Below are positions 35,340-44,323 of a DNA stretch of 64,000 nt, in pieces (the stretch's first letter is position 1; each line of letters opens with the position of its first letter). The stretch lies in assembly GCF_004136015.1 (NCBI RefSeq), contig NZ_CP024866.1, forward strand, positions 68,928 through 132,927. Direction: 5' to 3'. This DNA is from Pseudomonas sp. ACM7. Lineage in GTDB: Bacteria; Pseudomonadota; Gammaproteobacteria; Pseudomonadales; Pseudomonadaceae. Position numbers and translations under genes: made by a program. A model generated the notes under the pieces. That model did not search any database. It was not told the origin of the DNA and saw only the letters and a program-made list of their open reading frames with translations.

Positions 35340-36014
35340 ATGAACTTGTCCCGAAAACTGTTTATTGGCGCTGCGCTGGCCAGCCTGCTGCTCGGCGGTT
35401 GCACCTCGAAAGTCACCGAGCATGAGCAGTATTCCGGCTTCCTGTCCAACTACAACAACTTGCAGCAGGTCACCACCACCAGCGGCGAAACAGCCATGCG
35501 CTGGGTGAGCCCGTCCTGGAATCCAGATGCCTATAACACCGTGGTTTTCAATAAGCTGGAGCTCTACCCGGCGCCCAAGCCCACTGAGCGGGTTAACCAG
35601 CAAACCCTGGACGAGTTGCAGAACTACATGACCAGTAAGGCCAAAGGTGTGCTGGGTCAGAAATATCGGGTGGTATCGAGCGAAAAATCAGCGCCGAAGG
35701 GTTCAAAAACCTTGATCATGCGCGCGGCGATCACCGGGGTGAGTGCCGAAAACGAAGGCATGAAGTGGTATGAAGTGGTGCCGGTTGCCGCCGTCGTGGG
35801 GGGTGTTTCCGCTGCCAGTGGCCATCGCGATCAGGACACCACACTGTTTATCGAGGCCGAGTTTATCGACGCCAGCAACAACCAGACCGTGGCCAAAGTG
35901 GTGCGCAAAGTCTTTGGCAGCACCCTGTCAAACGCCAGCCAGAAGATCACCACCAAGGATTTCAAAGTGGCGATCGACAAACTGACCAGTGACCTACAAG
36001 CATTCATCAAGTAG
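35340..36014 (+). CDS. DUF3313 family lipoprotein
   Basis: 224 residues. The lipobox LLLGGC (Cys21) marks a lipoprotein; Thr at +2 predicts outer-membrane sorting. The body matches DUF3313: EHEQYSGFLSNYNNLQ, MRWVSPSWNPDAYNTVVF, and a Gly/Ala-rich VPVAAVVGGVSAASGHRDQD segment. GGAG precedes the ATG. It is last in the sulfatase-porin-lipoprotein set. The function is unknown. Confidence 0.88.
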   Translation: MNLSRKLFIGAALASLLLGGCTSKVTEHEQYSGFLSNYNNLQQVTTTSGETAMRWVSPSWNPDAYNTVVFNKLELYPAPKPTERVNQQTLDELQNYMTSKAKGVLGQKYRVVSSEKSAPKGSKTLIMRAAITGVSAENEGMKWYEVVPVAAVVGGVSAASGHRDQDTTLFIEAEFIDASNNQTVAKVVRKVFGSTLSNASQKITTKDFKVAIDKLTSDLQAFIK

Positions 36015-36020
36015 CCCCCC

Positions 36021-36109
36021 GTAGGAGCTGCCGCAGGCTGCGATCTTTTGATCTTGATTTTGTCGGTGTAACAACCGCCGCCAAGATCGCAGGCTTCGCC
36101 AGCTCCTAC
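36021..36109. repeat. REP-type inverted repeat (gtaggagctg arms)
   Basis: The arms gtaggagct and agctcctac enclose inner caggctgcgatctt/aagatcgcaggctt. It lies between the convergent DUF3313 and ligD genes. Confidence 0.87.
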
Positions 36110-36132
36110 ACCGATCGTGTTCATCCCAACCG

Positions 36133-38724
36133 CTATTTTTTCATCCCTACCCGTCGCCGCATCTCGGCGGTGATCGACTGCCGGGTTTTCTTCAAATCCT
36201 TCCAGGGTTCATCACCGACCTCGGCCAGGCGTTCATGCACAGTGTGCACGTTCCACTGATTGCCACCCTTGAGCTCGCCCACCTCTTCGCGAAAGATCGG
36301 CACCGACACCGGCAGCCCTTCGCGGGTGCGCACGGCGTAGGCGCAGATGGTCGTGGCGCCCAGACCGTTGCGCAGGTAATCGATGAAGATCCGCCCTACC
36401 CGGTTCTTCGGGCCCGACACGGCGGAAAAACGCTCCGGCAGCAACTTGGCCATGTGGCTGACGATCGCGTGGCTGAAGTCTTTCACCTCATCCCAACCCA
36501 GCTTGCGAGTCAGTGGCACCACCAGGTGAATCCCTTTGCCGCCGCTGGTCTTGAGGAACGCCTTGAGCCCCAGTTCATCGAGTACCGAGAGGGTCAGCTG
36601 GGTGGCCTCGACCATGCTTTTCCAGGGCAGTGCCGGGTCCGGGTCGAGGTCGAGGACGAAGCGGTCGGGTTTGTCGAGGTTGTCCGAGGTGGCGTTCCAG
36701 GTGTGCAGCTCGACGGTGCTCATTTGCACGGCGCCGATCAGGGCTTCGGCGTTGTTGATGATCATCACCGGTTGGCCGGTGAGTGCCTTGTCCAGGGTGG
36801 TGATCCCCGGAATGGCCAGGCGCTCGGCGTTCTTCTGGAAAAACAGTTCGCCGGCGATGCCGTCCGGGGCGCGCACCAACGCCACGGGCCGGTCCTTGAG
36901 CTCGGGCAAAATCCATTCGGCGACGCTGGCGTAATACTCCGCCAGTTGCACTTTGGTGGTGCCGCTGCTGGCGTCGATCACCCGGTCCGGGTGCGTGATG
37001 CGGACCTTGCCCTCGCCCAGGCCGATTTGTGAGGGCGCGGGCCCGGCTTTCTTTTTGGCAGGGGTGGAAGGTTTTTCGGCAGTGGTTTTTTTCGCGGCTG
37101 AAGTCTTCACGGCTTTGGGACGCTCCTCGGTAATGTCTTCGGCAGGTTTGTCGTCACGCAGGCCATGGAACACTGCATGACGGACTGAACCTTCCTTGGT
37201 CATTTCGGCAAAAGCGACCTCAGCCAGCAGCGTGGGCTTGAGCCAGTGCACACCCTTGGCATCAAAACCGCTCGGCGGATTGACCACCGAAATCTTTTTG
37301 GTTTGCAGCGGTTTCAGCTGCTCGTAGATGCGCTTGAGCGTCGTCTCGTTGAACCCGGTGCCGACTTTGCCCGCGTAACGCAACTCACCGCTGTCGCGGT
37401 CATGCAACCCCAGCAGCAGCGCGCCGAAGGCATTGCGCGAGCCTTTCGGGTCGGTGAAGCCGACGACCACAAATTCCTGCCGATGCTTGCACTTGAGCTT
37501 GATCCAGTCGCTGCTGCGCCGCGACACGTAAGGCGAACCCAGACGCTTGCCGATCAGCCCTTCCATTTGCATTTGGCAGGCGCTGTTGAGCAAGGCTTCC
37601 GGTTCTTCGCTAAAGGCATCGGAGAAGCGCAGCAGCGGGTCTTTGTTGGCGTTGAGCACGGTCGACAGCGCAACCCTTCGCTCCTCGACAGGCACTTCGC
37701 GCAGGTCCACGCCGTTGAGGTAAGGCATGTCGAACAGGTAGTAAACGATGTTGCCGCTACGGCCCGAGTCGAAGGCGTTTTGCAAGGCCTGAAAGTCCGG
37801 CACGCCCTGCTCGTCGGCGACCACCATTTCCCCGTCGAGCCAGGCCGATTCGAGGCCTAGCGCCGCCAACGCCTCGGCTTGTCTGGGCAGTTTGTGGGTC
37901 CAGTCGTGGCCGTTGCGGGTGAACAGTTTGACTTCGTCGTGGTCGATGCGCGCCATGATCCGATAGCCATCGAACTTGATCTCATAGCTCCACTCGCCGC
38001 CCGGGGCTTTTTCGACCAGCGTCGCCAGTTCCGGTTTGAGCAGCTCCGGCAATTTGGCTTTGCGGGCGCCTGTCAATGGCGCCGACTTTTCCTTGCGCGC
38101 CGGGGCGGCGGTTTTTTTGACCGGTTTGGGTTTGGCAGCGGTCTTCGGCTTTTTGGCAACGATGGTCCGGTCGCTGAGCACGCTGTCGGGCTCGGCGGCG
38201 ACCACGTCGTAATCGCTTTCGGGTTTGGCCGAGCCGTCCTGATGCTTGATCAAAAACCATTGCTCCTGCTTGCCCGGCATGTGCGTGCGCACCAGGTTCC
38301 ACAGGCCACCGAGCTTCTCGCCCTTTAGCTCGAATTTGAGCTTGCCCTTGGCGTACGCCTTGGCCGGGTCGTCCTGAGGAATCCACACCCCCCGGTCCCA
38401 GACAATCACGTCGCCGGCGCCGTAATGCCCTTCGGGAATGCTACCCTCGAAGGTGGCGTAATCAATCGGATGGTCTTCGACGTGCACCGCCAGGCGCTTG
38501 ACCTTGGGGTCCAGTGACGGACCTTTGGGCACCGCCCAACTTTTCAGTGCGCCATCGAGCTCCAGGCGAAAGTCGTAATGCAGCCGTGAGGCGTCGTGCT
38601 TCTGAATGCAGAACTGTAACGCATGATCTTTCACGGTTTTTTTGCCCGAACGTTTGCCGGCAACCGGTTCAGAGGTCGCCGAGAAATCGCGCATGCGATT
38701 GTAATCGTCCAGGCTCCTGGTCAT
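36133..38724 (-). CDS. ligD: Multifunctional DNA ligase D (NHEJ)
   Basis: 863 residues with three domains in the order used by Pseudomonas. The 3'-phosphoesterase is at about residues 35-165 (KHDASRLHYDFRLELDG). The ATP-dependent ligase is at about 225-530, with the adenylated Lys250 in SYEIKFDGYR. A Lys/Ala/Pro-rich linker near 545-580 precedes the AEP polymerase at about 590-855 (RFVLDLDPDP, RIFIDYLRNG). It repairs double-strand breaks with Ku by end processing, fill-in and ligation. Its ATG overlaps the stop of the upstream methyltransferase gene (ATGA), so the two are coupled. No ku gene is seen in the window. Confidence 0.96.
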   Translation of the reverse strand: MTRSLDDYNRMRDFSATSEPVAGKRSGKKTVKDHALQFCIQKHDASRLHYDFRLELDGALKSWAVPKGPSLDPKVKRLAVHVEDHPIDYATFEGSIPEGHYGAGDVIVWDRGVWIPQDDPAKAYAKGKLKFELKGEKLGGLWNLVRTHMPGKQEQWFLIKHQDGSAKPESDYDVVAAEPDSVLSDRTIVAKKPKTAAKPKPVKKTAAPARKEKSAPLTGARKAKLPELLKPELATLVEKAPGGEWSYEIKFDGYRIMARIDHDEVKLFTRNGHDWTHKLPRQAEALAALGLESAWLDGEMVVADEQGVPDFQALQNAFDSGRSGNIVYYLFDMPYLNGVDLREVPVEERRVALSTVLNANKDPLLRFSDAFSEEPEALLNSACQMQMEGLIGKRLGSPYVSRRSSDWIKLKCKHRQEFVVVGFTDPKGSRNAFGALLLGLHDRDSGELRYAGKVGTGFNETTLKRIYEQLKPLQTKKISVVNPPSGFDAKGVHWLKPTLLAEVAFAEMTKEGSVRHAVFHGLRDDKPAEDITEERPKAVKTSAAKKTTAEKPSTPAKKKAGPAPSQIGLGEGKVRITHPDRVIDASSGTTKVQLAEYYASVAEWILPELKDRPVALVRAPDGIAGELFFQKNAERLAIPGITTLDKALTGQPVMIINNAEALIGAVQMSTVELHTWNATSDNLDKPDRFVLDLDPDPALPWKSMVEATQLTLSVLDELGLKAFLKTSGGKGIHLVVPLTRKLGWDEVKDFSHAIVSHMAKLLPERFSAVSGPKNRVGRIFIDYLRNGLGATTICAYAVRTREGLPVSVPIFREEVGELKGGNQWNVHTVHERLAEVGDEPWKDLKKTRQSITAEMRRRVGMKK

Positions 38725-39716
38725 GGCGCACCGACTGATGACGTAACGGTGCCCCCGATGCCCGAACCGATACGCGTGACAATCAGGGCTACGACGGCAA
38801 TTCGTTCCACCCGCTGATAGCCAGGGGTCAACAGTTCTTCACCGAACACATCGGGGTCGAGTTCGTGGTAGGTCCAGCCGAACATCGGCGATTCCAGACG
38901 CGGTGTCACCGCATCCAGAAACGGGTCGACGCCATCGATCATCGCCACCCCGGTGTACAGCACCAAGGAGCCACCGGGGGCCAACCGATACAAGGCTTGC
39001 TCGACAATGCGCAACGACAATTGCGCGCCAAGCGCGCCGCCGCCATGCCGGTAAGCACGCTCGGCCGGGTCGGCCATGTAGGGCGGATTGGCGACGATCA
39101 GGTCGAAGTGGCCGTCGACGTCTTGCAGCACATCGCTGGCCTCGATGCTGACGTTAGCCAACTCGGCAAGCGCGACGTTGACCGCCGTCATGCGTAACGC
39201 CAAAGGGTTGATGTCCACGGCCAGCACTTCGGCCTCACGGCGTGCGCGGGCAATAACAATCGCTCCGACACCAGCGCCGCAACCAATGTCCACGGCGCGC
39301 CTGATCGGCGCGAAGCTCTGTTGCAGATGAGCGTGAATCAGTTTTGCAAAACGATAAGTGTCGGGACCGAAGAACACCGCGTCAGCGGCATCAGTGGGGT
39401 AACCCGAGTGCACGAACAACAGGTCATCGAGGCTTGACCAGCGCACATGACTTTTCAGTCGACCATTGCATTCCTCGAGGACGCCAGCCTGTTGCAACTG
39501 CCGCTGCTCATCCACCGACAACAGACCCGGCTCAAACGGCCGCGACCAGCCGAACACTTCGCGCAGGGTCCGGGCGCTTTGCCCAAAGGAGCGATCATTG
39601 ACCCGCTGATGGGTTAGCGGCGTTGGCGTGATGAAACGATAACCGTCGGCCTGCAAGCGGCGCCCCAGTTGCAGCAGGGCCAGATCGGCGGCGCTAAGGT
39701 GTTCTTCCTGATTCAT
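38721..39716 (-). CDS. Class I SAM-dependent methyltransferase (MTS/HemK-like)
   Basis: 331 residues. The SAM motif is VDIGCGAGVGAIVIARA near residue 142, an acidic motif II is EVLAVDINPLAL, and the catalytic NPPY is in FDLIVANPPYMADP. NPPY marks N-methylation of Gln or of nucleobases, as in PrmC and RsmC. The N-terminal ~130 residues are a separate recognition domain. It starts 10 bp after the haem-oxygenase-like gene (GGGAG site) and overlaps ligD. The target is not known. Confidence 0.88.
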   Translation of the reverse strand: MNQEEHLSAADLALLQLGRRLQADGYRFITPTPLTHQRVNDRSFGQSARTLREVFGWSRPFEPGLLSVDEQRQLQQAGVLEECNGRLKSHVRWSSLDDLLFVHSGYPTDAADAVFFGPDTYRFAKLIHAHLQQSFAPIRRAVDIGCGAGVGAIVIARARREAEVLAVDINPLALRMTAVNVALAELANVSIEASDVLQDVDGHFDLIVANPPYMADPAERAYRHGGGALGAQLSLRIVEQALYRLAPGGSLVLYTGVAMIDGVDPFLDAVTPRLESPMFGWTYHELDPDVFGEELLTPGYQRVERIAVVALIVTRIGSGIGGTVTSSVGAP

Positions 39717-39726
39717 GAAGGGCTCC

Positions 39727-41112
39727 CTATCGAAAACCGGATTTGAGTTCGATGAACCGTCGCGTGGCCATCAGGCCAGCGGGGTGGGCGTGCCGATGCG
39801 CAGACAACCACGGAATCAAGACTTGCATTTGCTCGTCGGCGGCACGCCCTTTAAGTGTAGCGTGCAGGCTTTGGACATCCGGGTCATTGACGGGCACTGG
39901 CTGTTCTGTCGCGGCACTGCTACCGCGTCGAACCGCTGCCGGCGCTCGCGCAGGTCGCCAGTCCCCGGCAATCCAGTCGTGCAGCAGCTGTTTTTCGTAG
40001 GGGCTGAACACCCCGAACATGGCCGCGCCGTCGCCATCGATCAATTGCCAGAAACGGCTGGCTTGCGGGTCCTGGTGGCGCTTGATCCAGCCCTTGTTTT
40101 CCATGGCGATGAGGAAGCCTGGCAACTGCTCCGGCGTCGACAACCATTGATTGACGGTCTTGCCTTCAAACCGGCAGTAGTCGGAATGCATGTGCTGACC
40201 AAACGGGCGCTTGCGCTCAAGCATGCTCAGCAACTCGCTGTACAGGTCGAACGACTCGATGATCGCGCGACTGCCCTGCCCCAGATCGTTGAGCCGATAA
40301 CCCAGCGCAACCCTGCGCAGAAAGTCTTCACGGTCGCCTTCCACCGGCAACAATTGCAGCACCGACTGCACGGCCTTTTGCGCGTGGCCGGTGCTGGCAT
40401 TGTCGATGGTCACGTGCAGGGTGAAGTAATACGGATCGATGCCCAGCTCGCTGAGTTCATAGGCGCTGATCAGCAAATGCAGCGGCAGTTGTTCATAACC
40501 GAGGTTGTAGCCGATCACTTCCGGCAAAAAATCGTCGCTGCAATAACCCAGCGCCAATTGCACCGCGCCTTGCAGGTAACGCTCGTCCGGGATGAACGCG
40601 TTGTCCAGCAAGCCATGTTCGGCGAGCAGTTTGCGGTAGATCACCACATGATTTTGCGCCGGGTTGCCGTCGCCCAGCTCTTGCAGATAGGTGCAAATCA
40701 GCCCTTCGAAACGCGGGTCATGCCAGTGCCGCAGCAGGCCATACAGCCATGCGCCGTCCACCAGTTTGGTCGGGGCAACGGCTTGCAGGAAAAACAATGC
40801 GTGTGCCTTGTTGGTGAAGAACTGACGCGGCCCGCCGTCCTTGCGCTGTTGCAGGTAATCGGCGTATTGACGAGCCACTTCGGCGCAGTGATGTTCGACA
40901 AAGGTTGGCAGTGCCGACAGGTCGTGCGGCATGTCCTCGGGCAGGTCCTTTGCGTGCGCAAGTTGAGCCTCGAGGAAGGTTTTGCCGAGTGCGCGCTGGT
41001 GTTCGATATCGTCGCTCAGCAATAACTGTTCGTAGATACGTTTCAGGCTGCCGGCGGTCGGGATCGAGCGTTCGTGGGTCGGCTGGGATTCAAGTCGTGT
41101 CAGGGCAGTCAT
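39727..41112 (-). CDS. Iron-containing redox (haem-oxygenase-like) family protein
   Basis: 461 residues from MTALTRLE. A mostly helical central domain (about residues 60-320) has ALFFLQAVAPTKLVDGAWLY, LGYEQLPLHLLISAYELSEL and YYFTLHVTIDNASTGHA, a pattern of the Haem_oxygenas_2/HDO superfamily, whose members often bind a diiron centre. The C-terminal ~130 residues are outside the core. It is first of a three-gene operon with the methyltransferase and ligD. A link to DNA repair is inferred only from this arrangement. Confidence 0.8.
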   Translation of the reverse strand: MTALTRLESQPTHERSIPTAGSLKRIYEQLLLSDDIEHQRALGKTFLEAQLAHAKDLPEDMPHDLSALPTFVEHHCAEVARQYADYLQQRKDGGPRQFFTNKAHALFFLQAVAPTKLVDGAWLYGLLRHWHDPRFEGLICTYLQELGDGNPAQNHVVIYRKLLAEHGLLDNAFIPDERYLQGAVQLALGYCSDDFLPEVIGYNLGYEQLPLHLLISAYELSELGIDPYYFTLHVTIDNASTGHAQKAVQSVLQLLPVEGDREDFLRRVALGYRLNDLGQGSRAIIESFDLYSELLSMLERKRPFGQHMHSDYCRFEGKTVNQWLSTPEQLPGFLIAMENKGWIKRHQDPQASRFWQLIDGDGAAMFGVFSPYEKQLLHDWIAGDWRPARAPAAVRRGSSAATEQPVPVNDPDVQSLHATLKGRAADEQMQVLIPWLSAHRHAHPAGLMATRRFIELKSGFR

Positions 41113-41305
41113 GGGGTCGTCTCTCGGTCTGAGGCCAATGGCAGGACGCTGAATCAGCACGTCTCTACATCAGCAGAGCGACACGCCCGGAAAATAATTC
41201 AATCGGCGTTGAAATTGCTCGGACAGACGGGCAGCGCCGCAGCACCCGGCGCCAAATCAAGTGAATATACTCAGCGGGTGTGGACTCATCCTTCGGAGAG
41301 CAATC

Positions 41306-41758
41306 ATGCGAACGGTTCATGTCATCGAGCCCGAAAAAACCCCCGACCCGGTCAATGTCGTGGGTGAGGCCATCACCATTCTCGCGGGCGGGGATTTGAC
41401 CAAGCCCTTTGAAATGCATATCCAGGAAGGCGTGCAAGGCGGCGGGCCGCCTCCGCACTTTCACCCTTGGGACGAAGCGTTCTACGTCATCGACGGGCAG
41501 GTGGAAGTGACAGTTGCGGGCAAGGCCACCACCGTTTTCCCCGGGGGTTATGTGCATATTCCTGCTGGGACTGTTCATGCTTACAAGAACATCAGTGCGA
41601 CAGCGAAGATGATCGGTGTGGTGTCTGATCCGCTCGGTGGTCAGTTCTTTGCCGCGATGGATCAGCTCAAAGTGCCGCAGGATTTGCCGCGAATACTGGA
41701 GATCGCCGAGAGTTTCGGGGTTACGTTTCTGGTGCCAAAAGCCCCCATGACCTCGTAG
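41306..41758 (+). CDS. Cupin domain protein
   Basis: 150 residues from MRTVHVIE, with GGAGAG upstream. The two cupin motifs are complete: GGPPPHFHPWDEAFYVIDG for motif 1 (His, His, Glu ligands) and FPGGYVHIPAGTVHAYKN for motif 2 (His ligand). It should bind one metal ion. Single-domain cupins cover many activities, so the substrate is open. It stands alone between REP elements and an opposing operon. Confidence 0.85.
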   Translation: MRTVHVIEPEKTPDPVNVVGEAITILAGGDLTKPFEMHIQEGVQGGGPPPHFHPWDEAFYVIDGQVEVTVAGKATTVFPGGYVHIPAGTVHAYKNISATAKMIGVVSDPLGGQFFAAMDQLKVPQDLPRILEIAESFGVTFLVPKAPMTS

Positions 41759-41790
41759 GCGTTGCAACCAGCATCACCGTGTCATCGTTC

Positions 41791-41913
41791 TTCGCGAGCA
41801 AGTCGAATCGTCGCACCGCCGCTCCCACACTGGATCTGTATTGAACACAAAAAATGCATTCACTGAAGATCTAATGTGGGAGCGGCGGTGCGACGATTCG
41901 ACTTGCTCGCGAA
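41791..41913. repeat. REP-type long inverted repeat (variant arms with cgaatcgtcg)
   Basis: The arms 41791-41832 and 41873-41913 are near-perfect complements over about 41 bp: ttcgcgagcaagtcgaatcg, then tcgcaccgccgctcccac. They enclose a ~40-base loop. It belongs to the gtgggagcgg family but carries an unusual inner arm. Confidence 0.88.
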
Positions 41914-41948
41914 GGCAACCTGACAGCCAACTTTTTTGTGGATGAACC

Positions 41949-42689
41949 TCAAACAGTGCCACCTCTGGCCTGCTGCTCCAGATGCACTTGCAGCTCCGGA
42001 TCGATACTCAGCGCCGCAGCCAGTTCATCCAGATAGCTACGTTCGGCGTCTTGCAGATCATCCACCAGCATCACACTGGCCAGGTACATCTCCGCCGCCA
42101 TGCCGGAATCCGTGGCCGACTGCGCCACATCGGCGGCGTCCAGCGGCCGTGCAACTTCGTCATCCAGCCATTGCTGGAGCTCTGGGTCATCGGTGTGGCG
42201 ACCGATTTCGGTGCTGATCATCTGCTTCTCGGCATCATCAATCCGGCCATCGGCCTTCGCCGCCGCAATCAATGCACGAAGAATCGCATGGCTGTGGTCC
42301 TCGACTTCCGGGCCGGACAACAGGTCGACAGTGCGCGGTGCCTGTTGCGGCGCCGAGGCCTGGCTGCGTTGCCAGGCTTGATAGGCCTGGAATGCCATCA
42401 TTCCGAGCGAAGCCAGCGCCGCGTAATTGGTGCCGCCACCCGACCGAGTCTGGGTCGACCGGGTCTGGGTCGAACCGCCCATGGCGGAGCCACCGCCCAG
42501 CAGACCACCGAGCAAACCACCCAGGCCACCGCCCCCGGCGCTTGAACCGGCACCACCGCCCAACAGGCCGCCGAGCAATCCACCGAGACCGCCGAGACCA
42601 CCTTGGGCCGACGCGCCACCGCCACCCTGTTGCGACGTTGAGCCCTGGCCGGCCCTTAGTAATTGTTCGAGCAAATCGCTGGTGTTCAT
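41949..42689 (-). CDS. TerB/DUF533 family protein with Gly-rich linker
   Basis: 246 residues from MNTSDLLEQL; longer in-frame starts are rejected because the start has family-like sequence. An N-terminal Gly/Leu repeat region (LGGLLGGLLGGG units, residues 30-70) is followed by a short helix (YAALASLGMMAFQAYQAWQR). The C-terminal TerB-like helical domain (about 125-240) has ILRALIAAAKADGRIDDAEK. This is the DUF533 architecture of E. coli YebE type. It is probably membrane-associated or self-associating through the Gly-zipper part. The function is unknown. Confidence 0.87.
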   Translation of the reverse strand: MNTSDLLEQLLRAGQGSTSQQGGGGASAQGGLGGLGGLLGGLLGGGAGSSAGGGGLGGLLGGLLGGGSAMGGSTQTRSTQTRSGGGTNYAALASLGMMAFQAYQAWQRSQASAPQQAPRTVDLLSGPEVEDHSHAILRALIAAAKADGRIDDAEKQMISTEIGRHTDDPELQQWLDDEVARPLDAADVAQSATDSGMAAEMYLASVMLVDDLQDAERSYLDELAAALSIDPELQVHLEQQARGGTV

Positions 42690-42860
42690 GACGATGTCCT
42701 CATCGGTTGGAGTGACCCAGTCAGGCAACGATAGTCCTCGCCGGCAATTGCGCCACCACCGTTTGGCTGACATGAAACCCTTATTGCCCTTGACCCTGAT
42801 GCCCCTCGGCTGCGAGTGTTCTACCCTTGCAAACCCGATGCCCACAGGATCAACGAACAC

Positions 42861-43286
42861 ATGGACCGCCACCTGATTGTCGTCAGCGACGTCATCGAAC
42901 CTGAAGTCGAGCACGTACTCAGCGCCGGGCTGAGTGCCTTCAATGATCAGACGACCGGCATAAACGACCGCCAGTCGCTGGCAGTAACGGTCCGCGATCC
43001 GGATACCCATCAGGTGCTGGGCGGTATTACCGGGCGTACGTCGCTCGGTCTGCTGTTTCTCGATCTTTTCTACTTGCCCGAGTCACTGCGCGGCTCCGGG
43101 CTCGGTTCTCGACTGCTTAAAGCGTACGAGGACGAAGGCCGTCGTCGTGGTTGCCGCTCGGCGGTGCTCTATACCCTCAGTTTCCAGGCCCCGCAGTTCT
43201 ATGAAAAACACGGCTGGCAGCGCTTCGGCGAAGTGCCTTGCGACCCGCCAGGCACGAGTCGGGTGTTCATGAGCAAGGCGCTGTGA
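42861..43286 (+). CDS. GNAT family N-acetyltransferase
   Basis: 141 residues from MDRHLIVVSD. The acetyl-CoA motif A reads FYLPESLRGSGLGSRLL (R/Q-x-x-G-x-G/A), and motif B is SFQAPQFYEKHGWQRFGEV. The acceptor is not predictable from the sequence. The gene ends 81 bp before a good terminator and is not part of the pcs transcription unit. Confidence 0.87.
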   Translation: MDRHLIVVSDVIEPEVEHVLSAGLSAFNDQTTGINDRQSLAVTVRDPDTHQVLGGITGRTSLGLLFLDLFYLPESLRGSGLGSRLLKAYEDEGRRRGCRSAVLYTLSFQAPQFYEKHGWQRFGEVPCDPPGTSRVFMSKAL

Positions 43287-43367
43287 ATGAGCCTGTCTGC
43301 AGCCGATCAATCCGCCGGTCACTGCGTTTGAGTAAAACGTATCGCCCTGCGCCGATGTTTCATTTAA

Positions 43368-43397
43368 TACCCCAGATTTATCCGGGGTATTTTTTTG
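43368..43397 (+). terminator. Rho-independent terminator of the acetyltransferase gene
   Basis: The stem ataccccaga/tccggggtat (one mismatch) has a 4-base loop and is followed by seven T. It lies downstream of the acetyltransferase gene. Confidence 0.88.
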
Positions 43398-43533
43398 CCG
43401 CCCAGCTAAGATTTACAGATGGTGAACCTTATCCCCGGATACCCGGTCGATACATGCAACCTGACTTGGTTTGCCGACACCCCCGATTGATGGGGTGATA
43501 ACAGGCTTGCTTCACTTTCTGGAGAACGCCCCC

Positions 43534-44250
43534 GTGATATCGACCCTACACATCGCCAGGCTCAAAGCATGGGGCGCCCATGGTTTTACCGCCACCGGCG
43601 TGGTCACTGCCTTCCTCGCGACCCTCGCCCTGCTGGAAAACCAGGCCACAAACTGCCTGCTGTGGCTGGGCGTCGCCCTGATCGTCGATGGGCTGGATGG
43701 CGCGTTGGCACGCAAGGTCAATGTCCAGTCGGTACTGCCAAGTTTCGATGGCTCGATCCTCGATCTGGTCATCGACTACCTGACGTACGTGTTTATCCCC
43801 GCGCTGTTCATTTATCGTTACATCCCCTTGCCGGACTACACGCTGCTGCTGTCCGTGTCGCTGATTCTGGTCTCGTCGCTGTTTTGCTTCTGCAACGTCA
43901 ACATGAAGAGCAAGGACAACTACTTCCAGGGCTTTCCCGCCGCCTGGAACGTGGTCGCCCTGTGCCTGTACATCATCGCCCCGTCGCCGTGGATCACCTT
44001 TCTCACCATCATCGGCCTGGCGCTGTTGACCGTGACCCGGATGAAGTTCCTCCACCCGTTCCGCGTGCGCAAGTTCATGCCGATCAACATCGCGGTAACG
44101 GCCATCTGGCTGCTGTGCAGCTTGTCGCTGGTGGTCAACCATCCGGTGATCAACCCGCTGGTGATGGGGCTTTGGCTGCTGATGTCGGCTTACTTCCTGG
44201 GGATCTGCATCTGGCGCACGGCGCTGGAGTGGTTCGAAAGCTCGCGGTGA
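43534..44250 (+). CDS. pcs: Phosphatidylcholine synthase
   Basis: 238 residues. The start is taken as GTG at 43534 because GGAG lies 9 bases upstream and the product then begins as ISTLHIARLKAWGAHGFTA, the normal Pcs N-terminus. The CDP-alcohol phosphotransferase signature appears as DGLDGALARKV and then LDLVIDY (about residues 51-83). Eight membrane helices are predicted. Pcs makes phosphatidylcholine from CDP-diacylglycerol and choline, a route found in Pseudomonas and Rhizobium. Choline supply could come through the quaternary-amine binding protein encoded at 47164. Confidence 0.94.
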   Translation: MISTLHIARLKAWGAHGFTATGVVTAFLATLALLENQATNCLLWLGVALIVDGLDGALARKVNVQSVLPSFDGSILDLVIDYLTYVFIPALFIYRYIPLPDYTLLLSVSLILVSSLFCFCNVNMKSKDNYFQGFPAAWNVVALCLYIIAPSPWITFLTIIGLALLTVTRMKFLHPFRVRKFMPINIAVTAIWLLCSLSLVVNHPVINPLVMGLWLLMSAYFLGICIWRTALEWFESSR

Positions 44251-44323
44251 TGAAGGACCCCAGAGCGTGGCCGATTTCTCCCGCACACTGCAGAAATCGG
44301 CCATAAGAGGGAACACATCGACC

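Noticed and set aside
43238..43498. Open frame across the region between the acetyltransferase and pcs genes
   Set aside because: It spans a strong terminator hairpin and has no family character.
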